A stretch of DNA of 64,000 nucleotides from JBEVJK01 sp963791325 (GCA_963791325.1 CAWBRU010000004.1:62001-126000); one strand, 5' to 3'; counted from the first letter of the stretch, positions 10,057-17,821 are shown. A program made the numbers and translations. Notes: generated from the letters alone by a model not told the origin.

Positions 10057-10332
10057 TCACCATCGGTGTTCCGCCCGGACCACGAACGGCAACGGCCTGG
10101 GGCCGCCGGCTCGCCCGCCCGCCGCCCGGCTGGAGCTCGCTCCTGCCGGCCGCGCGCGGCGCGTGCGCTCCCGGCGGGGCCTGTGCGCCAGCGCCGGCCC
10201 GGCGCCGATGCCGCCGGCCGAGCCCTCTTCGACCAGGCTGTTCCACGCTCCGCAGGCCTCGCAGCGGCCGGCCCAACGGGGGTAGGCGGCGCCGCAACTC
10301 TGGCAGACGAACCGGGTCTTCAACTTCACCAT
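10057..10332 (-). CDS. Possible 91-residue RadA zinc-ribbon fragment protein
   Basis: This is the one array module other than radA itself that keeps the frame through the zinc ribbon: CQSC and CEAC, then NSLVEEGSAGGIGAGPALA. After that it leaves RadA homology and continues as an Arg/Ala/Gly/Pro-rich basic tail of about 40 residues. The 20 bases before its ATG are the same as those before the radA ATG, so it should be initiated about as well as radA. It lacks the ATPase and Lon-like domains. Whether it is made or stable is unknown; it may be a simple by-product of duplication. Confidence 0.3.
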   Translation of the reverse strand: MVKLKTRFVCQSCGAAYPRWAGRCEACGAWNSLVEEGSAGGIGAGPALAHRPRRERTRRARPAGASSSRAAGGRAGGPRPLPFVVRAEHRW

Positions 10333-10939
10333 CGGTGTTCAGCCCGGATCACGAACGGCGACGGCCTGGGGCCGCCGGCTCGCCCGCCCGCCGCCCGGCT
10401 GGAGCGCGCTCCTGCCGGCCGCGCGCGGCGCGTGCGCTCCCGACGGGGCCTGTGCGCCTGCGCCTGCGCCGGCCCGGCGCCGACGCCGCGGGCCGAGCCT
10501 GCTTCGAACCAGGGGGTTCCATGCTCCGCAGGCCCCGCAGCGGCCGGCCGAGCCGGGGTGGGCGGCGCCGAAGCTCTGGCAGACGAACAAGCCCTTCACC
10601 ATCCGTGCTGAGCCGGAGCAGCAGTTCGCAGCAGCGGGTGGTCGTCGGGCCCGCGCTGCTGGGGTGCGCCGCCGGTCGTTTCCGGCAAGCCGGTTTTTGC
10701 CCGCACTGCAGACCAGCGCCGGACCGACACCGATGGCCCGGCCCGCCTGTTCGACCAGGCCGATCAGCGAGCTGCGGGTCTGGCAGCGGCCAGTTCGACG
10801 GGGATGAACTCGGCGACGCCGCAGGACATACAGCGCGGACGGTCTTGGTCGCCGCCCGTCGCTGGCGCCGGACCGGGGCCTGCGGGCAATCGACAGCCGA
10901 TCGGTTCGGCCGGGAACTGTGGGTCGCCCGCCAGCCGCG

Positions 10940-12430
10940 CTAGTCATAGCGCTCGGGCAGGTGGCTATCCTCGGCGAGGTCGGAGAACCGCGTGAATTCG
11001 CCTTGGAAGCTCAAGCCGACCGTGCCGGTCGGGCCATGCCTCTGCTTGGCGATGATCACTTCGGCCTTGCCGCGGGCCTCGTTCATGTCGCTTTCCCATT
11101 GCAGATACTCCGGCGAGCCGGGCTTCGGCTCGCGGTTCTTCAAATAGTATTCTTCGCGGAAGACGAAGAGCACGACGTCGGCGTCCTGCTCGATCGAGCC
11201 CGATTCGCGCAGGTCGGACAGCTGCGGACGCTTGTCGTCGCGCCCTTCGACCTGGCGCGACAGCTGCGACAAAGCGATGATCGGAACCCCTAGCTCCTTG
11301 GCAAGCGCCTTCAGTCCGGTGGTGATCTCGGTGATCTCCTGAACCCGGTTCTGGGCGGCGCGTGCCGATGTGCCTTGCATCAGCTGGATATAGTCGATGA
11401 CGACGATGTCGAGCCCGCGCTGACGCTTCAGCCGCCGCGCCCGCGCCGCCAGCTGGGCAATCGAGATGCCGCCGGTCTGATCGATGTAGAGCGGGATCTT
11501 CTGCATCATCTGCGAGCAGCCGACCAGCTTCTCGAAATCGTACTCGGTGATCTCGCCGCGCCGGATTTTGGACGAGGGGATTTCGGTCTGCTCGGAGATG
11601 ATGCGGGTGGCGAGCTGTTCCGACGACATCTCTAGAGAGAAGAAGCCGACCACGCCGCCATTCGCCGCCTTGAACGATCCGTCCGCCTGGGGGGCGGCCT
11701 TGTAGCCATGGGCGATGTTGAAGGCGATATTGGTCGCCAGCGAGGTCTTGCCCATGCCCGGCCGCCCGGCCAGCACCACCAGGTCCGACGGCTGCAGGCC
11801 GCCCATGCGCCGGTCGAGGTCGCGCATGCCGGTGGCGATCCCCGACAGGTGCCCGTCGCGCATGAACGCGGCATTGGCCATGTCGACGGCCGTCTTGACG
11901 GCGTCGGTGAAGCTTTCGAAGCCGCCGTCGTAGCGGCCGGTTTCGGCGAGCTCGAACAGCCGCCGCTCGGCGTCCTCGATCTGGTCCTGCGGCGACAGGT
12001 CGACCGGCGCGTCATAAGCGAGATTGACCATCTCCTCGCCCACCGTGATCAGCGCGCGCCGGGTGGCCAGATCGTAGATCGCGCGGCCGTAGTCGGCGGC
12101 GTTGATGACCGTCACCGCCTCGGCGGCCAGGCGCGCCAGATATTGGGCGACGGAGAGCTCGCCGACCTTTTCCTCGGCCGGCAGAAACGTCTTCAAGGTC
12201 ACCGGATTTGCGATTTTGCCCATGCGGATCAGCTCGGCCGCGACATCGAAGATCTTGCGGTGGAGCGGCTCGTAGAAATGCGCCGACTTGAGGAAGTCGG
12301 AGACCCTGTAAAAGGCGTCATTGTTGACCAAAACAGCGCCGAGAAGCGCCTGCTCGGCTTCGATGTTGTTCGGCGCCTCGCGGTAAAGCGGCTGCTCGGC
12401 GAGTGCGATCCTGCGGGCTGCTTCTGCCAT
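10940..12430 (-). CDS. dnaB: Replicative DNA helicase DnaB
   Basis: 496 residues from the ATG at 12430, chosen because AGGG lies 6 bases upstream; in-frame codons further upstream have no such signal. The hexameric helicase unwinds DNA at the replication fork. The N-terminal helical domain begins EAPNNIEAEQALLGA, which is typical. The RecA-like domain has Walker A LAGRPGMGKTSLA and Walker B VVIDYIQLMQG, and a DnaB-type motif H4-like LSQLSRQVEGRDDKRPQLSD. It lies downstream of the ribosomal genes (with cfa and an IS between) and upstream of radA. In many relatives an alr gene sits between dnaB and radA; here the radA-module array takes that place. Confidence 0.95.
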   Translation of the reverse strand: MAEAARRIALAEQPLYREAPNNIEAEQALLGAVLVNNDAFYRVSDFLKSAHFYEPLHRKIFDVAAELIRMGKIANPVTLKTFLPAEEKVGELSVAQYLARLAAEAVTVINAADYGRAIYDLATRRALITVGEEMVNLAYDAPVDLSPQDQIEDAERRLFELAETGRYDGGFESFTDAVKTAVDMANAAFMRDGHLSGIATGMRDLDRRMGGLQPSDLVVLAGRPGMGKTSLATNIAFNIAHGYKAAPQADGSFKAANGGVVGFFSLEMSSEQLATRIISEQTEIPSSKIRRGEITEYDFEKLVGCSQMMQKIPLYIDQTGGISIAQLAARARRLKRQRGLDIVVIDYIQLMQGTSARAAQNRVQEITEITTGLKALAKELGVPIIALSQLSRQVEGRDDKRPQLSDLRESGSIEQDADVVLFVFREEYYLKNREPKPGSPEYLQWESDMNEARGKAEVIIAKQRHGPTGTVGLSFQGEFTRFSDLAEDSHLPERYD

Positions 12431-12770
12431 CACCATCCCTGTTTCGTTGCGCGGTCCGCTGCCAATCGATTTGCCGAGACCGGCGACCCACACCGCCAAC
12501 CTGTCCGCCGAGCCGGCCGCCGGACATGACCATCCGCGTCGGCCGGCAAGGCCCCGAGCTCAATGCCTGCAAGTCGCACCGGGCCACCTCAGCCCGTTCC
12601 CAAGCCTCGTGCCAAACCCAACTATCGAGCTGAGGTCGAACGCTTCACCAACGCGCCGCAATTCATGAGTCCGCCGCTGCAAGCGGATACGATCTGTGTG
12701 CGCCGTTTTCGACCCGGATGGTCGTGGATTGTGGTGTGTCCGCCCGCTATCCACAGCTCTACGATTCCTG

Positions 12771-12799
12771 TTGACGCACGCCCTCCGTTGCGGATAGAT
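12771..12799 (+). promoter_or_regulatory. Sigma-70-type promoter (orphan)
   Basis: TTGACG at 12771-12776 and ATAGAT at 12794-12799, separated by 17 bases. A LexA-type box follows at once, which is typical of SOS promoters. There is no gene downstream: the first ATG (12854) gives only MSGEYWTL before a stop, and then repeats and an IS begin. Read on the other strand, TTGCCT-N17-TATGTT also overlaps the box, so the direction is not certain. Confidence 0.45.
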
Positions 12800-12801
12800 T
12801 G

Positions 12802-12816
12802 GAACATAACAGGAAC
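12802..12816. promoter_or_regulatory. LexA-type SOS box (GAAC-N7-GAAC)
   Basis: GAACATAACAGGAAC matches the alphaproteobacterial LexA operator form GAAC-N7-GAAC (GTTC-N7-GTTC on the other strand) exactly. It lies 2 bases after the -10 of the promoter at 12771-12799, where a bound repressor would block transcription. In relatives such boxes precede recA, lexA and imuA-imuB-dnaE2. No SOS gene is adjacent here. Confidence 0.6.
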
Positions 12817-13107
12817 AGACGGGGGAGGCAAGAGGTTTCGGCAACTTAGGCGAGATGTCTGGAGAATACTGGACGTTGTAGTTGTGCAGCGCCTTGTAGG
12901 GCCGGGCAGTTGAGGGTGGGGCCTGCGCGTTGACGACCTTGGCCCACCGCGCTTCAACACGCGCCGGCGGCGGCAGAAGCGTGTTTCCAGGGGGTGGACC
13001 GCGTGCGTCGACCTCCGAGGGGAAGCGTGCCCACCTGGGCGGCGTCGGGCATGCGCCTGCAACGGTGCCCGGGCAAGAGCCTGCGCGGCGAGCCTCCGCG
13101 CCGCCGG

Positions 13108-13233
13108 CTAAAGCAATTCCACGGGCTACTCAAGCAATTCCACTAGAAGTGGAAACGGTTTTCCGTCCGGAATTGCGGAAGAACAAGCACTAAGAGGAGA
13201 GCACCGCCTCAAAGAAACCGTAACCCGCTCTAG
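13108..13233. repeat. Interspersed short repeat, copy D, ending at CTAG beside the IS
   Basis: Begins CTAAAGCAATTCCACGGG, then restarts at CAAGCAATTCCACTAG. It continues through the core AACGGTTTTCCGTCCGGAATTGCGG and GAACAAGCACTAAGAGG, and ends CCCGCTCTAG (CTAG at 13230-13233). The IS481-type element starts directly after this CTAG. The partly doubled 5' end suggests a nested or recombined copy. Confidence 0.8.
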
Positions 13234-14186
13234 ATGTCGTTTCCAAGGACGTTGTCCTTGAGTTTTGAGATGGGAGGCTTGCCGCCGAGGGCGGCATGAG
13301 GTCTGCGGGTGTTGTAATCGCACAGCCATGCCGGCATAGCTTCGGTTCGCTGGGCCGAGCTCTGGAAGGGTCGGGCGTAGAGCCATTCGCGCAGGGATGT
13401 CTGGATGAAGCGTTCGGCCTTGCCGTTGGTGCGTGGCGTGTATGGCCTGGTTCGCTTGTGGCGGATGCCGCGATTTGCGAGTGCCTTTCGAAAGAGCCAG
13501 CTTTTGTAGGCCGAGCCGTTGTCGGTCATGACGCGCTCGACCTTGATGCCATGGCGCTCGAAGAAGCCAAGCGCCCGCTCGAGGAAGGCGGTCGCGCTCG
13601 TCTTCTTCTCGTCGGGTAGGATTTCGGTGTAGGCGAGCCGGGAAGCGTCGTCGATGGCGACATGGAGAGCCTCCCAGCCGAGACCCTCGCCACGGCCGCG
13701 ACGGCTGCTCTGGCCGCGCCGGTCGCCGGTGATGCGGTGGCCGATGCCGTCGATCCTGCCGAGCTTCTTGGAATCGATGTGGATCAGTTCGCCGGGCTGC
13801 TCCCGCTCGTAGCGGACGACTGCCACGGCCGGGTCGAGAGCCTTGAGCCTGCCGAGCCCGATCCGGCGCAGCGCCTTGCCGACCGTCGAGACCGGCCGGC
13901 CGAGGCGGCGCGCGATCGCCGGCCCCGACAACCGCTGGCGCCGCAGGACTGCGATCTCGGTTTCGGCGGCGGCATCGAGCCGGAACGGGCAGGAATGCGG
14001 CCGCGACGAGCGGTCGCCCAAGCCGGCAGCACCTTCCACCCGGAAGCGGTCGCGCCACTTGCGCACCGTCCTGCCGTCGACACCGAACGCCGACGCCACG
14101 GCCGCGACCGTCGAGCCCGCCTCAAGACGTTCCACGATCAGCATTCGACTGCGCGGCGTGGTTCTGGCATTCTCATGAATGTCCAT
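13230..14186 (-). CDS. IS481 family transposase
   Basis: 318 residues from MDIHENARTTPRSRM; the upstream frame to 14261 runs into the terminal repeat. The N-terminus is a helix-turn-helix region (STVAAVASAFGVDGRTVRKWRDRF), followed by the integrase-core DDE triad: HIDSKKLGR (D), MTDNGSAYKS (D) and NGKAERFIQT (E). The C-terminal YNTRRPHAALGGKPP is the usual ending of IS481-family enzymes. The frame is intact and the catalytic residues are present, so it may be active. The TAG stop is formed by the CTAG of the target site and so overlaps the element's end. Confidence 0.92.
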   Translation of the reverse strand: MDIHENARTTPRSRMLIVERLEAGSTVAAVASAFGVDGRTVRKWRDRFRVEGAAGLGDRSSRPHSCPFRLDAAAETEIAVLRRQRLSGPAIARRLGRPVSTVGKALRRIGLGRLKALDPAVAVVRYEREQPGELIHIDSKKLGRIDGIGHRITGDRRGQSSRRGRGEGLGWEALHVAIDDASRLAYTEILPDEKKTSATAFLERALGFFERHGIKVERVMTDNGSAYKSWLFRKALANRGIRHKRTRPYTPRTNGKAERFIQTSLREWLYARPFQSSAQRTEAMPAWLCDYNTRRPHAALGGKPPISKLKDNVLGNDI

Positions 14187-14271
14187 CCGAGGCCCCTGGG
14201 TGACGGTCGCGTGTGTGGTAACCGCAACCTCGCATCCAAGCCTCGGACGGACAACCTCCATAGCAATGACA
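13235..14271. mobile_element. IS481-family insertion sequence, about 1.04 kb, flanked by CTAG
   Basis: Imperfect terminal inverted repeats: the left end starts TGTCGTTTCCAAGGACGTT at 13235, and the right end, read inwards from 14271, starts TGTCATTGCTATGGAGGTT. Both are followed by GTCC. Outside them are CTAGA (13230-13234) and GCTAGA (14272-14277). A CTAG flank fits the known IS481 preference for NCTAGN targets with target duplication. Removing the element joins repeat copy D, via one CTAG, to a copy of the cfa 3' end. That is the same junction seen at cfa itself, so the insertion point is well supported. Confidence 0.85.
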
Positions 14272-14417
14272 GCTAGAGCTTGCCGGGCTTGCGTTTGCCC
14301 CGCACGGAAGCCTTGGCAGGCGTCTTGCCTGCACCTGCCGGGGTGGTCCGCGCGGCTCGGGCATGCGCCGGCAACGGCCCAGGCAAGAGCCTCCGCCGCG
14401 AGCCTCCGTGCCGCCGG

Positions 14418-14522
14418 CTAAAGCAATTCCACTGGAAGTGGAAACGGTTTTCCGTCCGGAATTGCGGAAAAACAAAGACTTAGAGAGGTGTACCGATTCA
14501 AAGAAGCGGTGATCCCCTCTAG
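14418..14522. repeat. Interspersed short repeat, copy E
   Basis: Well preserved: CTAAAGCAATTCCACTGG, core GGAAACGGTTTTCCGTCCGG, AATTGCGGAAAAACAAAGAC, then AGAGAGGTGTACCGATTC and GGTGATCCCCTCTAG (CTAG at 14519-14522). GAGAGGTGTACC pairs imperfectly with GGTGATCCCCTC to make the second hairpin. Confidence 0.85.
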
Positions 14523-14616
14523 CATTTGCCGACGTCTTGCCGGCACCTGCCGGAGTGGTCCGCGCGGCTCGGGCATGCGCGGGCAACGACCCAGGCAAGA
14601 GCCTGCGCGCCGCTGG

Positions 14617-14721
14617 CTAAAGCAATTCCACGGAAAGTGGAAACGGTTCTCCGTCCAGAATTGCAGAAAAACAAAGACTTAGAGAGGTGCAGCGATTCAA
14701 AGAAACGGTGATCCCCTCTAG
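14617..14721. repeat. Interspersed short repeat, copy F, providing the cfa stop codon
   Basis: CTAAAGCAATTCCACGG, GGAAACGGTTCTCCGTCCAG, AATTGCAGAAAAACAAAGAC, AGAGAGGTGCAGCGATTC, GGTGATCCCCTCTAG. The terminal CTAG at 14718-14721, read on the minus strand, contains the TAG stop of cfa. Confidence 0.85.
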
Positions 14722-16076
14722 GACTTGGCGGGCTTGCGTTTGCCCCGCACGGAAGCCTTGGCCGGCGTCTTGCCGGCACCTGCCGGTGCCGTCCGCGTTG
14801 CCGGCTTGGCGGTCGCTCGCGCCGGCTGCGCGGCCGGCGCGGCCGGTTCCGGCGCGGCCTCGCGCATGGCCAGCGTCTTCTCGTTCTTGGCGATGTAGTT
14901 GCGGGTGATCGGCAGCGCGTCGTTGCGGTGCGCCAGCTGGATCTGGAACACCATCAGATCCTGCCAGCGGAAGGCAGCCTCCGAGCCCGACAAATAGAAT
15001 TCCCACATCCGGCAGAAGCGCTCGTCATAGATCGCCTTGGCGCGGGCCCGGTTGGCCAGGAAGCGTTCGCGCCAGTTCTTGAGCGTCTCGGCATAGTGGA
15101 GCCGCAAGATCTCGACGTCGGTAACCATCAGCCCGCTCTTTTCGATGAACGGCAGCACCTCCGACAGCGCCGGGATGTAGCCGCCCGGGAAAATATGCTT
15201 GCGGATGAAGGCATTGGTGGCCGACGGCGGTCCCGCCCGGCCGATCGAATGGAGCACCATGACGCCGTCCGGCTTGAGCAGCGTCGCGCATTTCTCGAAG
15301 AAGGTGCGGTAGTAGTTGACGCCGACATGCTCGAACATGCCGACCGAGACGATGCGGTCGAAGCGCTCCGACAGGTCGCGGTAGTCACGCAGCTCGAAAT
15401 GGACGTGACCGTCGACCCCGGCCTCGCGCGCCCGTTCGGTCGAAACCAGATGCTGCTCGGTCGACAGCGTCACCCCCAGCACGTCGACGTCGAAGGTCCG
15501 GGCAAGATAAAGGCCGAGGCCGCCCCAGCCGGAACCGATGTCGAGCACGTTCTGGCCGCTCTTCGGGGCGAGCTTGGCGGCGATGTGCCGCTTCTTGGCG
15601 AGCTGCGCCTCCTCGAGCGTCATGTCCGGCCGCTCGAAATAGGCGCAGGAATATTGCATGTCCTGATCGAGGAACAGCCGGTAGAGCTCGCCGGAGAGGT
15701 CATAATGGTGCGCGACGTTGCGCCGCGAGCGGCGCAGCGTGTTGAGCTGCTGCAGTGGCCGGATCGCGACCCGCGCGCTCTCGAGCGCCGCCGCCCAGCG
15801 ATCGCCGCGGCCGGGGCCGCTGTTATGATAGAGGACCTCGAGCAGGCCGAGCACATTGCCTTCGACGATGTCGAGCTCCTCGTTCATGAATGCTTCCGGC
15901 AAGGCCAAGGTCGGATGCAGGGCGATGGCCCGCTCGGCGCGCCGGCTGCGGATCACCACATGCACCGGCGCTCCGCTGCCGTCGCCGAAGCGGCGGCTGG
16001 TGCCGCTCGGGCCGGTGATGGTGAGATTGCCGAGACGCACGAGGCGGCTGACCAGACGTTCGAGAACGATGTTCAT
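14718..16076 (-). CDS. cfa: Cyclopropane-fatty-acyl-phospholipid synthase
   Basis: 452 residues from the ATG at 16076; an upstream in-frame TTG at 16100 is less likely. The enzyme transfers a methylene group from S-adenosylmethionine to double bonds of membrane phospholipid chains. The SAM-binding motif VLDIGSGWGGLGLYLA lies near residue 190, after the family segment VAHHYDLSGELYRLFLD, with YSCAYFERPDMTLEEAQLAK between. The last about 40 residues form a basic Ala/Pro/Lys-rich tail whose DNA is also repeated downstream. The stop codon falls in the terminal CTAG of a repeat, so the tail may have been shaped by the insertion. Confidence 0.92.
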   Translation of the reverse strand: MNIVLERLVSRLVRLGNLTITGPSGTSRRFGDGSGAPVHVVIRSRRAERAIALHPTLALPEAFMNEELDIVEGNVLGLLEVLYHNSGPGRGDRWAAALESARVAIRPLQQLNTLRRSRRNVAHHYDLSGELYRLFLDQDMQYSCAYFERPDMTLEEAQLAKKRHIAAKLAPKSGQNVLDIGSGWGGLGLYLARTFDVDVLGVTLSTEQHLVSTERAREAGVDGHVHFELRDYRDLSERFDRIVSVGMFEHVGVNYYRTFFEKCATLLKPDGVMVLHSIGRAGPPSATNAFIRKHIFPGGYIPALSEVLPFIEKSGLMVTDVEILRLHYAETLKNWRERFLANRARAKAIYDERFCRMWEFYLSGSEAAFRWQDLMVFQIQLAHRNDALPITRNYIAKNEKTLAMREAAPEPAAPAAQPARATAKPATRTAPAGAGKTPAKASVRGKRKPAKS

Positions 16077-16167
16077 CCTGGACCTACCGATGTTCAACAA
16101 GGGCCGAGCACCCGTCTATTTTGTGCAGCCTTAAAAATCATCGAAAAGTGAAAATTTTCTCTGGCAT

Positions 16168-16196
16168 AAAAAAAGTCCGGACGTGGCTGTCCGGAC
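16168..16196 (-). terminator. Intrinsic terminator after rplI
   Basis: A perfect 8-bp stem GTCCGGAC/GTCCGGAC (16175-16182 and 16189-16196) with a 6-base loop. On the minus strand it is followed by seven T residues (16168-16174). It lies 53 bases past the rplI stop and should end the rpsF-rpsR-rplI transcript before cfa. Confidence 0.92.
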
Positions 16197-16249
16197 CTTC
16201 GACTACGGGTCGGGGCGCCCGCCGGGCGCCGCCTTGGAAAAGGAAGGGG

Positions 16250-16840
16250 TCAGCGATCCTCCGGCTCGGCCTCGGTCGGGCCGCCTTCGTCGCCCTCGAA
16301 GAACGTCTCGGGCCGGGCGTTCTCGTTGATGTCGTCGCCATAGATCGCCTCGGCCGTCGTCAGGGTCTCGCCCTTGGCCTGCCGCTCGGCCTCTTCCGGC
16401 GAACGCGCGATGTTGAGCGTCACCGCCACCTCGACCTCCGGATGGAGGGCGATCGCGACGTTGGTGAGCCCGATGGTCTTGATCGGCTGGTTGAGCTCGA
16501 CCTGGTTGCGGCCGACCGAAAACCCTTCCGCCGTCAGCAGCTCGGCGATGTCGCGCGACGACACCGAGCCGTAGAGCTGGCCGGTTTCGCCGGCCGAGCG
16601 CACGACCACGAAACTCTGGCCGTCGAGCGTGTCGGCGATCTTCTGGGCTTCGCTGCGCCGCTCCAGATTGCGCGCCTCGAGCTGGCTGCGCTGACCGTCG
16701 AACTTCTTCTTGTTGGCCTCGTTGGCGCGCAGCGCCTTGCCTTGCGGCAACAGGAAATTGCGCGCATAGCCGTCCTTGACCTTGACCGTCTCGCCCATCT
16801 GGCCAAGCCGGGAAATGCGTTCCAGAAGAATGACTTCCAT
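16250..16840 (-). CDS. rplI: 50S ribosomal protein L9
   Basis: 196 residues. The N-terminal domain MEVILLERISRLGQMGETVKVKDGYARNFLLP is the highly conserved L9 signature. A long linking helix and a C-terminal 23S rRNA-binding domain follow. The acidic C-terminal extension (residues about 150-196) makes it longer than the E. coli protein (149), as is usual for Hyphomicrobiales. It is the last gene of the rpsF-rpsR-rplI operon and ends before a strong terminator. The 259 bases between rpsR and rplI hold no gene I can recognise; relatives often have a DUF2232 membrane protein gene there. Confidence 0.96.
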   Translation of the reverse strand: MEVILLERISRLGQMGETVKVKDGYARNFLLPQGKALRANEANKKKFDGQRSQLEARNLERRSEAQKIADTLDGQSFVVVRSAGETGQLYGSVSSRDIAELLTAEGFSVGRNQVELNQPIKTIGLTNVAIALHPEVEVAVTLNIARSPEEAERQAKGETLTTAEAIYGDDINENARPETFFEGDEGGPTEAEPEDR

Positions 16841-17099
16841 CGGTGTCTTCCTTTCATAATGCAGCCGGATGGCGGCATGCCGAACTGCGAAGCCGCAAGC
16901 TGCGGCTCCGATTTTGAAAGGTCAGGCAGGCCGAAAGAGGTGGGGCGTGGCCGCCGCTGTCGCTGTCCTGCCTGACCGGCAGTTAGGGACGGCCGGGTGT
17001 CCGGCGTCCCAACCCGGGATTTGGCTGAGCTCGCACCGGCCGCGCCCGTCGCGGCAGGCCGTGGACGCCGGCGGCTGAGCCCCGCCGGCGCCGGCTCGG

Positions 17100-17348
17100 T
17101 TACTTGACCACGTAGGGCAGCAGGCCGAGGAAGCGCGCGCGCTTGATCGCCTTGGCGAGCTCCCGCTGCTTCTTCTGGCTGACTGCGGTGATGCGCGACG
17201 GCACGATCTTGCCCCGCTCGGAAATGTAGCGCTGCAGCAGGCGCACGTCCTTGTAGTCGATGCGCGGCGCATTGGCGCCCGAGAACGGGCAGGTCTTGCG
17301 CCGGCGGTGAAACGGGCGGCGCGTCGGGATCTGGTTGATGTCGACCAT
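17100..17348 (-). CDS. rpsR: 30S ribosomal protein S18
   Basis: 82 residues with the conserved core KTCPFSGANAPRIDYKDVRL and SRITAVSQKKQRELAKAIKR. S18 binds next to S6 on the platform of the small subunit. Its ATG overlaps the rpsF stop by one base (TAATG), which suggests translational coupling with S6, its binding partner. Confidence 0.97.
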   Translation of the reverse strand: MVDINQIPTRRPFHRRRKTCPFSGANAPRIDYKDVRLLQRYISERGKIVPSRITAVSQKKQRELAKAIKRARFLGLLPYVVK

Positions 17349-17821
17349 TATTCTGCCGCTCCTTCCTGGCTCTCACGCGGCCGGCGCGGCCCGCGATCCT
17401 CGCGGTCGCCGCCGCCGAAGCTGCGCGGTCCGCGGTCGCGATCGCCGAAGCTGCGCGGCCCACGGTCGCCGAAGCGGTCGCCGCGTTCGGAGCGCTCCTC
17501 GCGCTTCTGCATCATCGCCGAAGGCCCGTCCTCGTGCTTCTCCACCTTGATGGTGAGGAAGCGCAGCACGTCCTCGGACAAGCCCATCTGCCGCTCCATT
17601 TCCTTGAGCGCAGCCGCGGGCGCGTCGAGGTCCATCAGCGTATAATAGGCCTTGCGGTTCTTGTTGATGCGGTAGGTGAGGGACTTCAGCCCCCAGTTCT
17701 CGACCCGCCCGATCTTGCCGCCATTGGCTTCGACGACGCCCTTGTACTGCTCGACAAGCGCGTCGACCTGCTGTTGCGACAGGTCCTGGCGGGCAAGAAA
17801 AACATGCTCGTATAGTGCCAT
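17348..17821 (-). CDS. rpsF: 30S ribosomal protein S6
   Basis: 157 residues. The S6 fold is indicated by MALYEHVFLARQDLSQQQVD, the segment NWGLKSLTYRINKNRKAYY and VLRFLTIKVEKHE. After about residue 105 there is a long tail rich in Arg, Gly and Asp with repeated DRGPRSFG units, an extension common in alphaproteobacterial S6. It starts the rpsF-rpsR-rplI operon. About 275 bases separate it from the ilvD stop upstream; no gene is seen in that gap. Confidence 0.96.
   Translation of the reverse strand: MALYEHVFLARQDLSQQQVDALVEQYKGVVEANGGKIGRVENWGLKSLTYRINKNRKAYYTLMDLDAPAAALKEMERQMGLSEDVLRFLTIKVEKHEDGPSAMMQKREERSERGDRFGDRGPRSFGDRDRGPRSFGGGDREDRGPRRPRESQEGAAE

Larger units (their letters stand above)
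12431..13107. other. Gene-free stretch upstream of dnaB
   Basis: 677 bases with short open frames on both strands, none with a family motif, good start or likely codon use. The features I can support are the promoter-like sequence and LexA-type box at 12771-12816. From about 13020 to 13107 the sequence (landmarks GGGCATGCGCCTGCAACGG and GGCAAGAGCCTGCGCGGC) resembles segments at 14353-14417 and 14571-14616, so it belongs to the cfa-side repeat units. Confidence 0.6.
14273..14721 (-). repeat. Tandem copies of the cfa 3' end, each followed by the short repeat
   Basis: The last codons of cfa (PAGAGKTPAKASVRGKRKPAKS) recur as DNA at 14276-14350, where GGGCTTGCGTTTGCCCCGCACGG matches 14729-14751, and in shorter form at 14525-14570. 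Each copy is joined to a GC-rich piece (GGCTCGGGCATGCGC... and CAGGCAAGAGCCT) and then to a copy of the interspersed repeat. With 13020-13233 this makes about three units. None has an upstream methyltransferase domain. Short frames here (for example 14173-14598) mix these pieces and are not genes. Confidence 0.75.

Noticed and set aside
10339..10947. 202-codon minus-strand frame between radA and dnaB
   Set aside because: It is made from a decayed and a shifted radA module; no separate gene is needed to explain it.
12854..12880. Eight-codon reading frame after the SOS-type promoter
   Set aside because: MSGEYWTL then stop. Too short to support as a gene; only the promoter and LexA box are listed.
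14173..14598. 141-codon minus-strand frame beside the IS
   Set aside because: It joins short repeat, cfa-tail copies and IS end in one frame; no family features.
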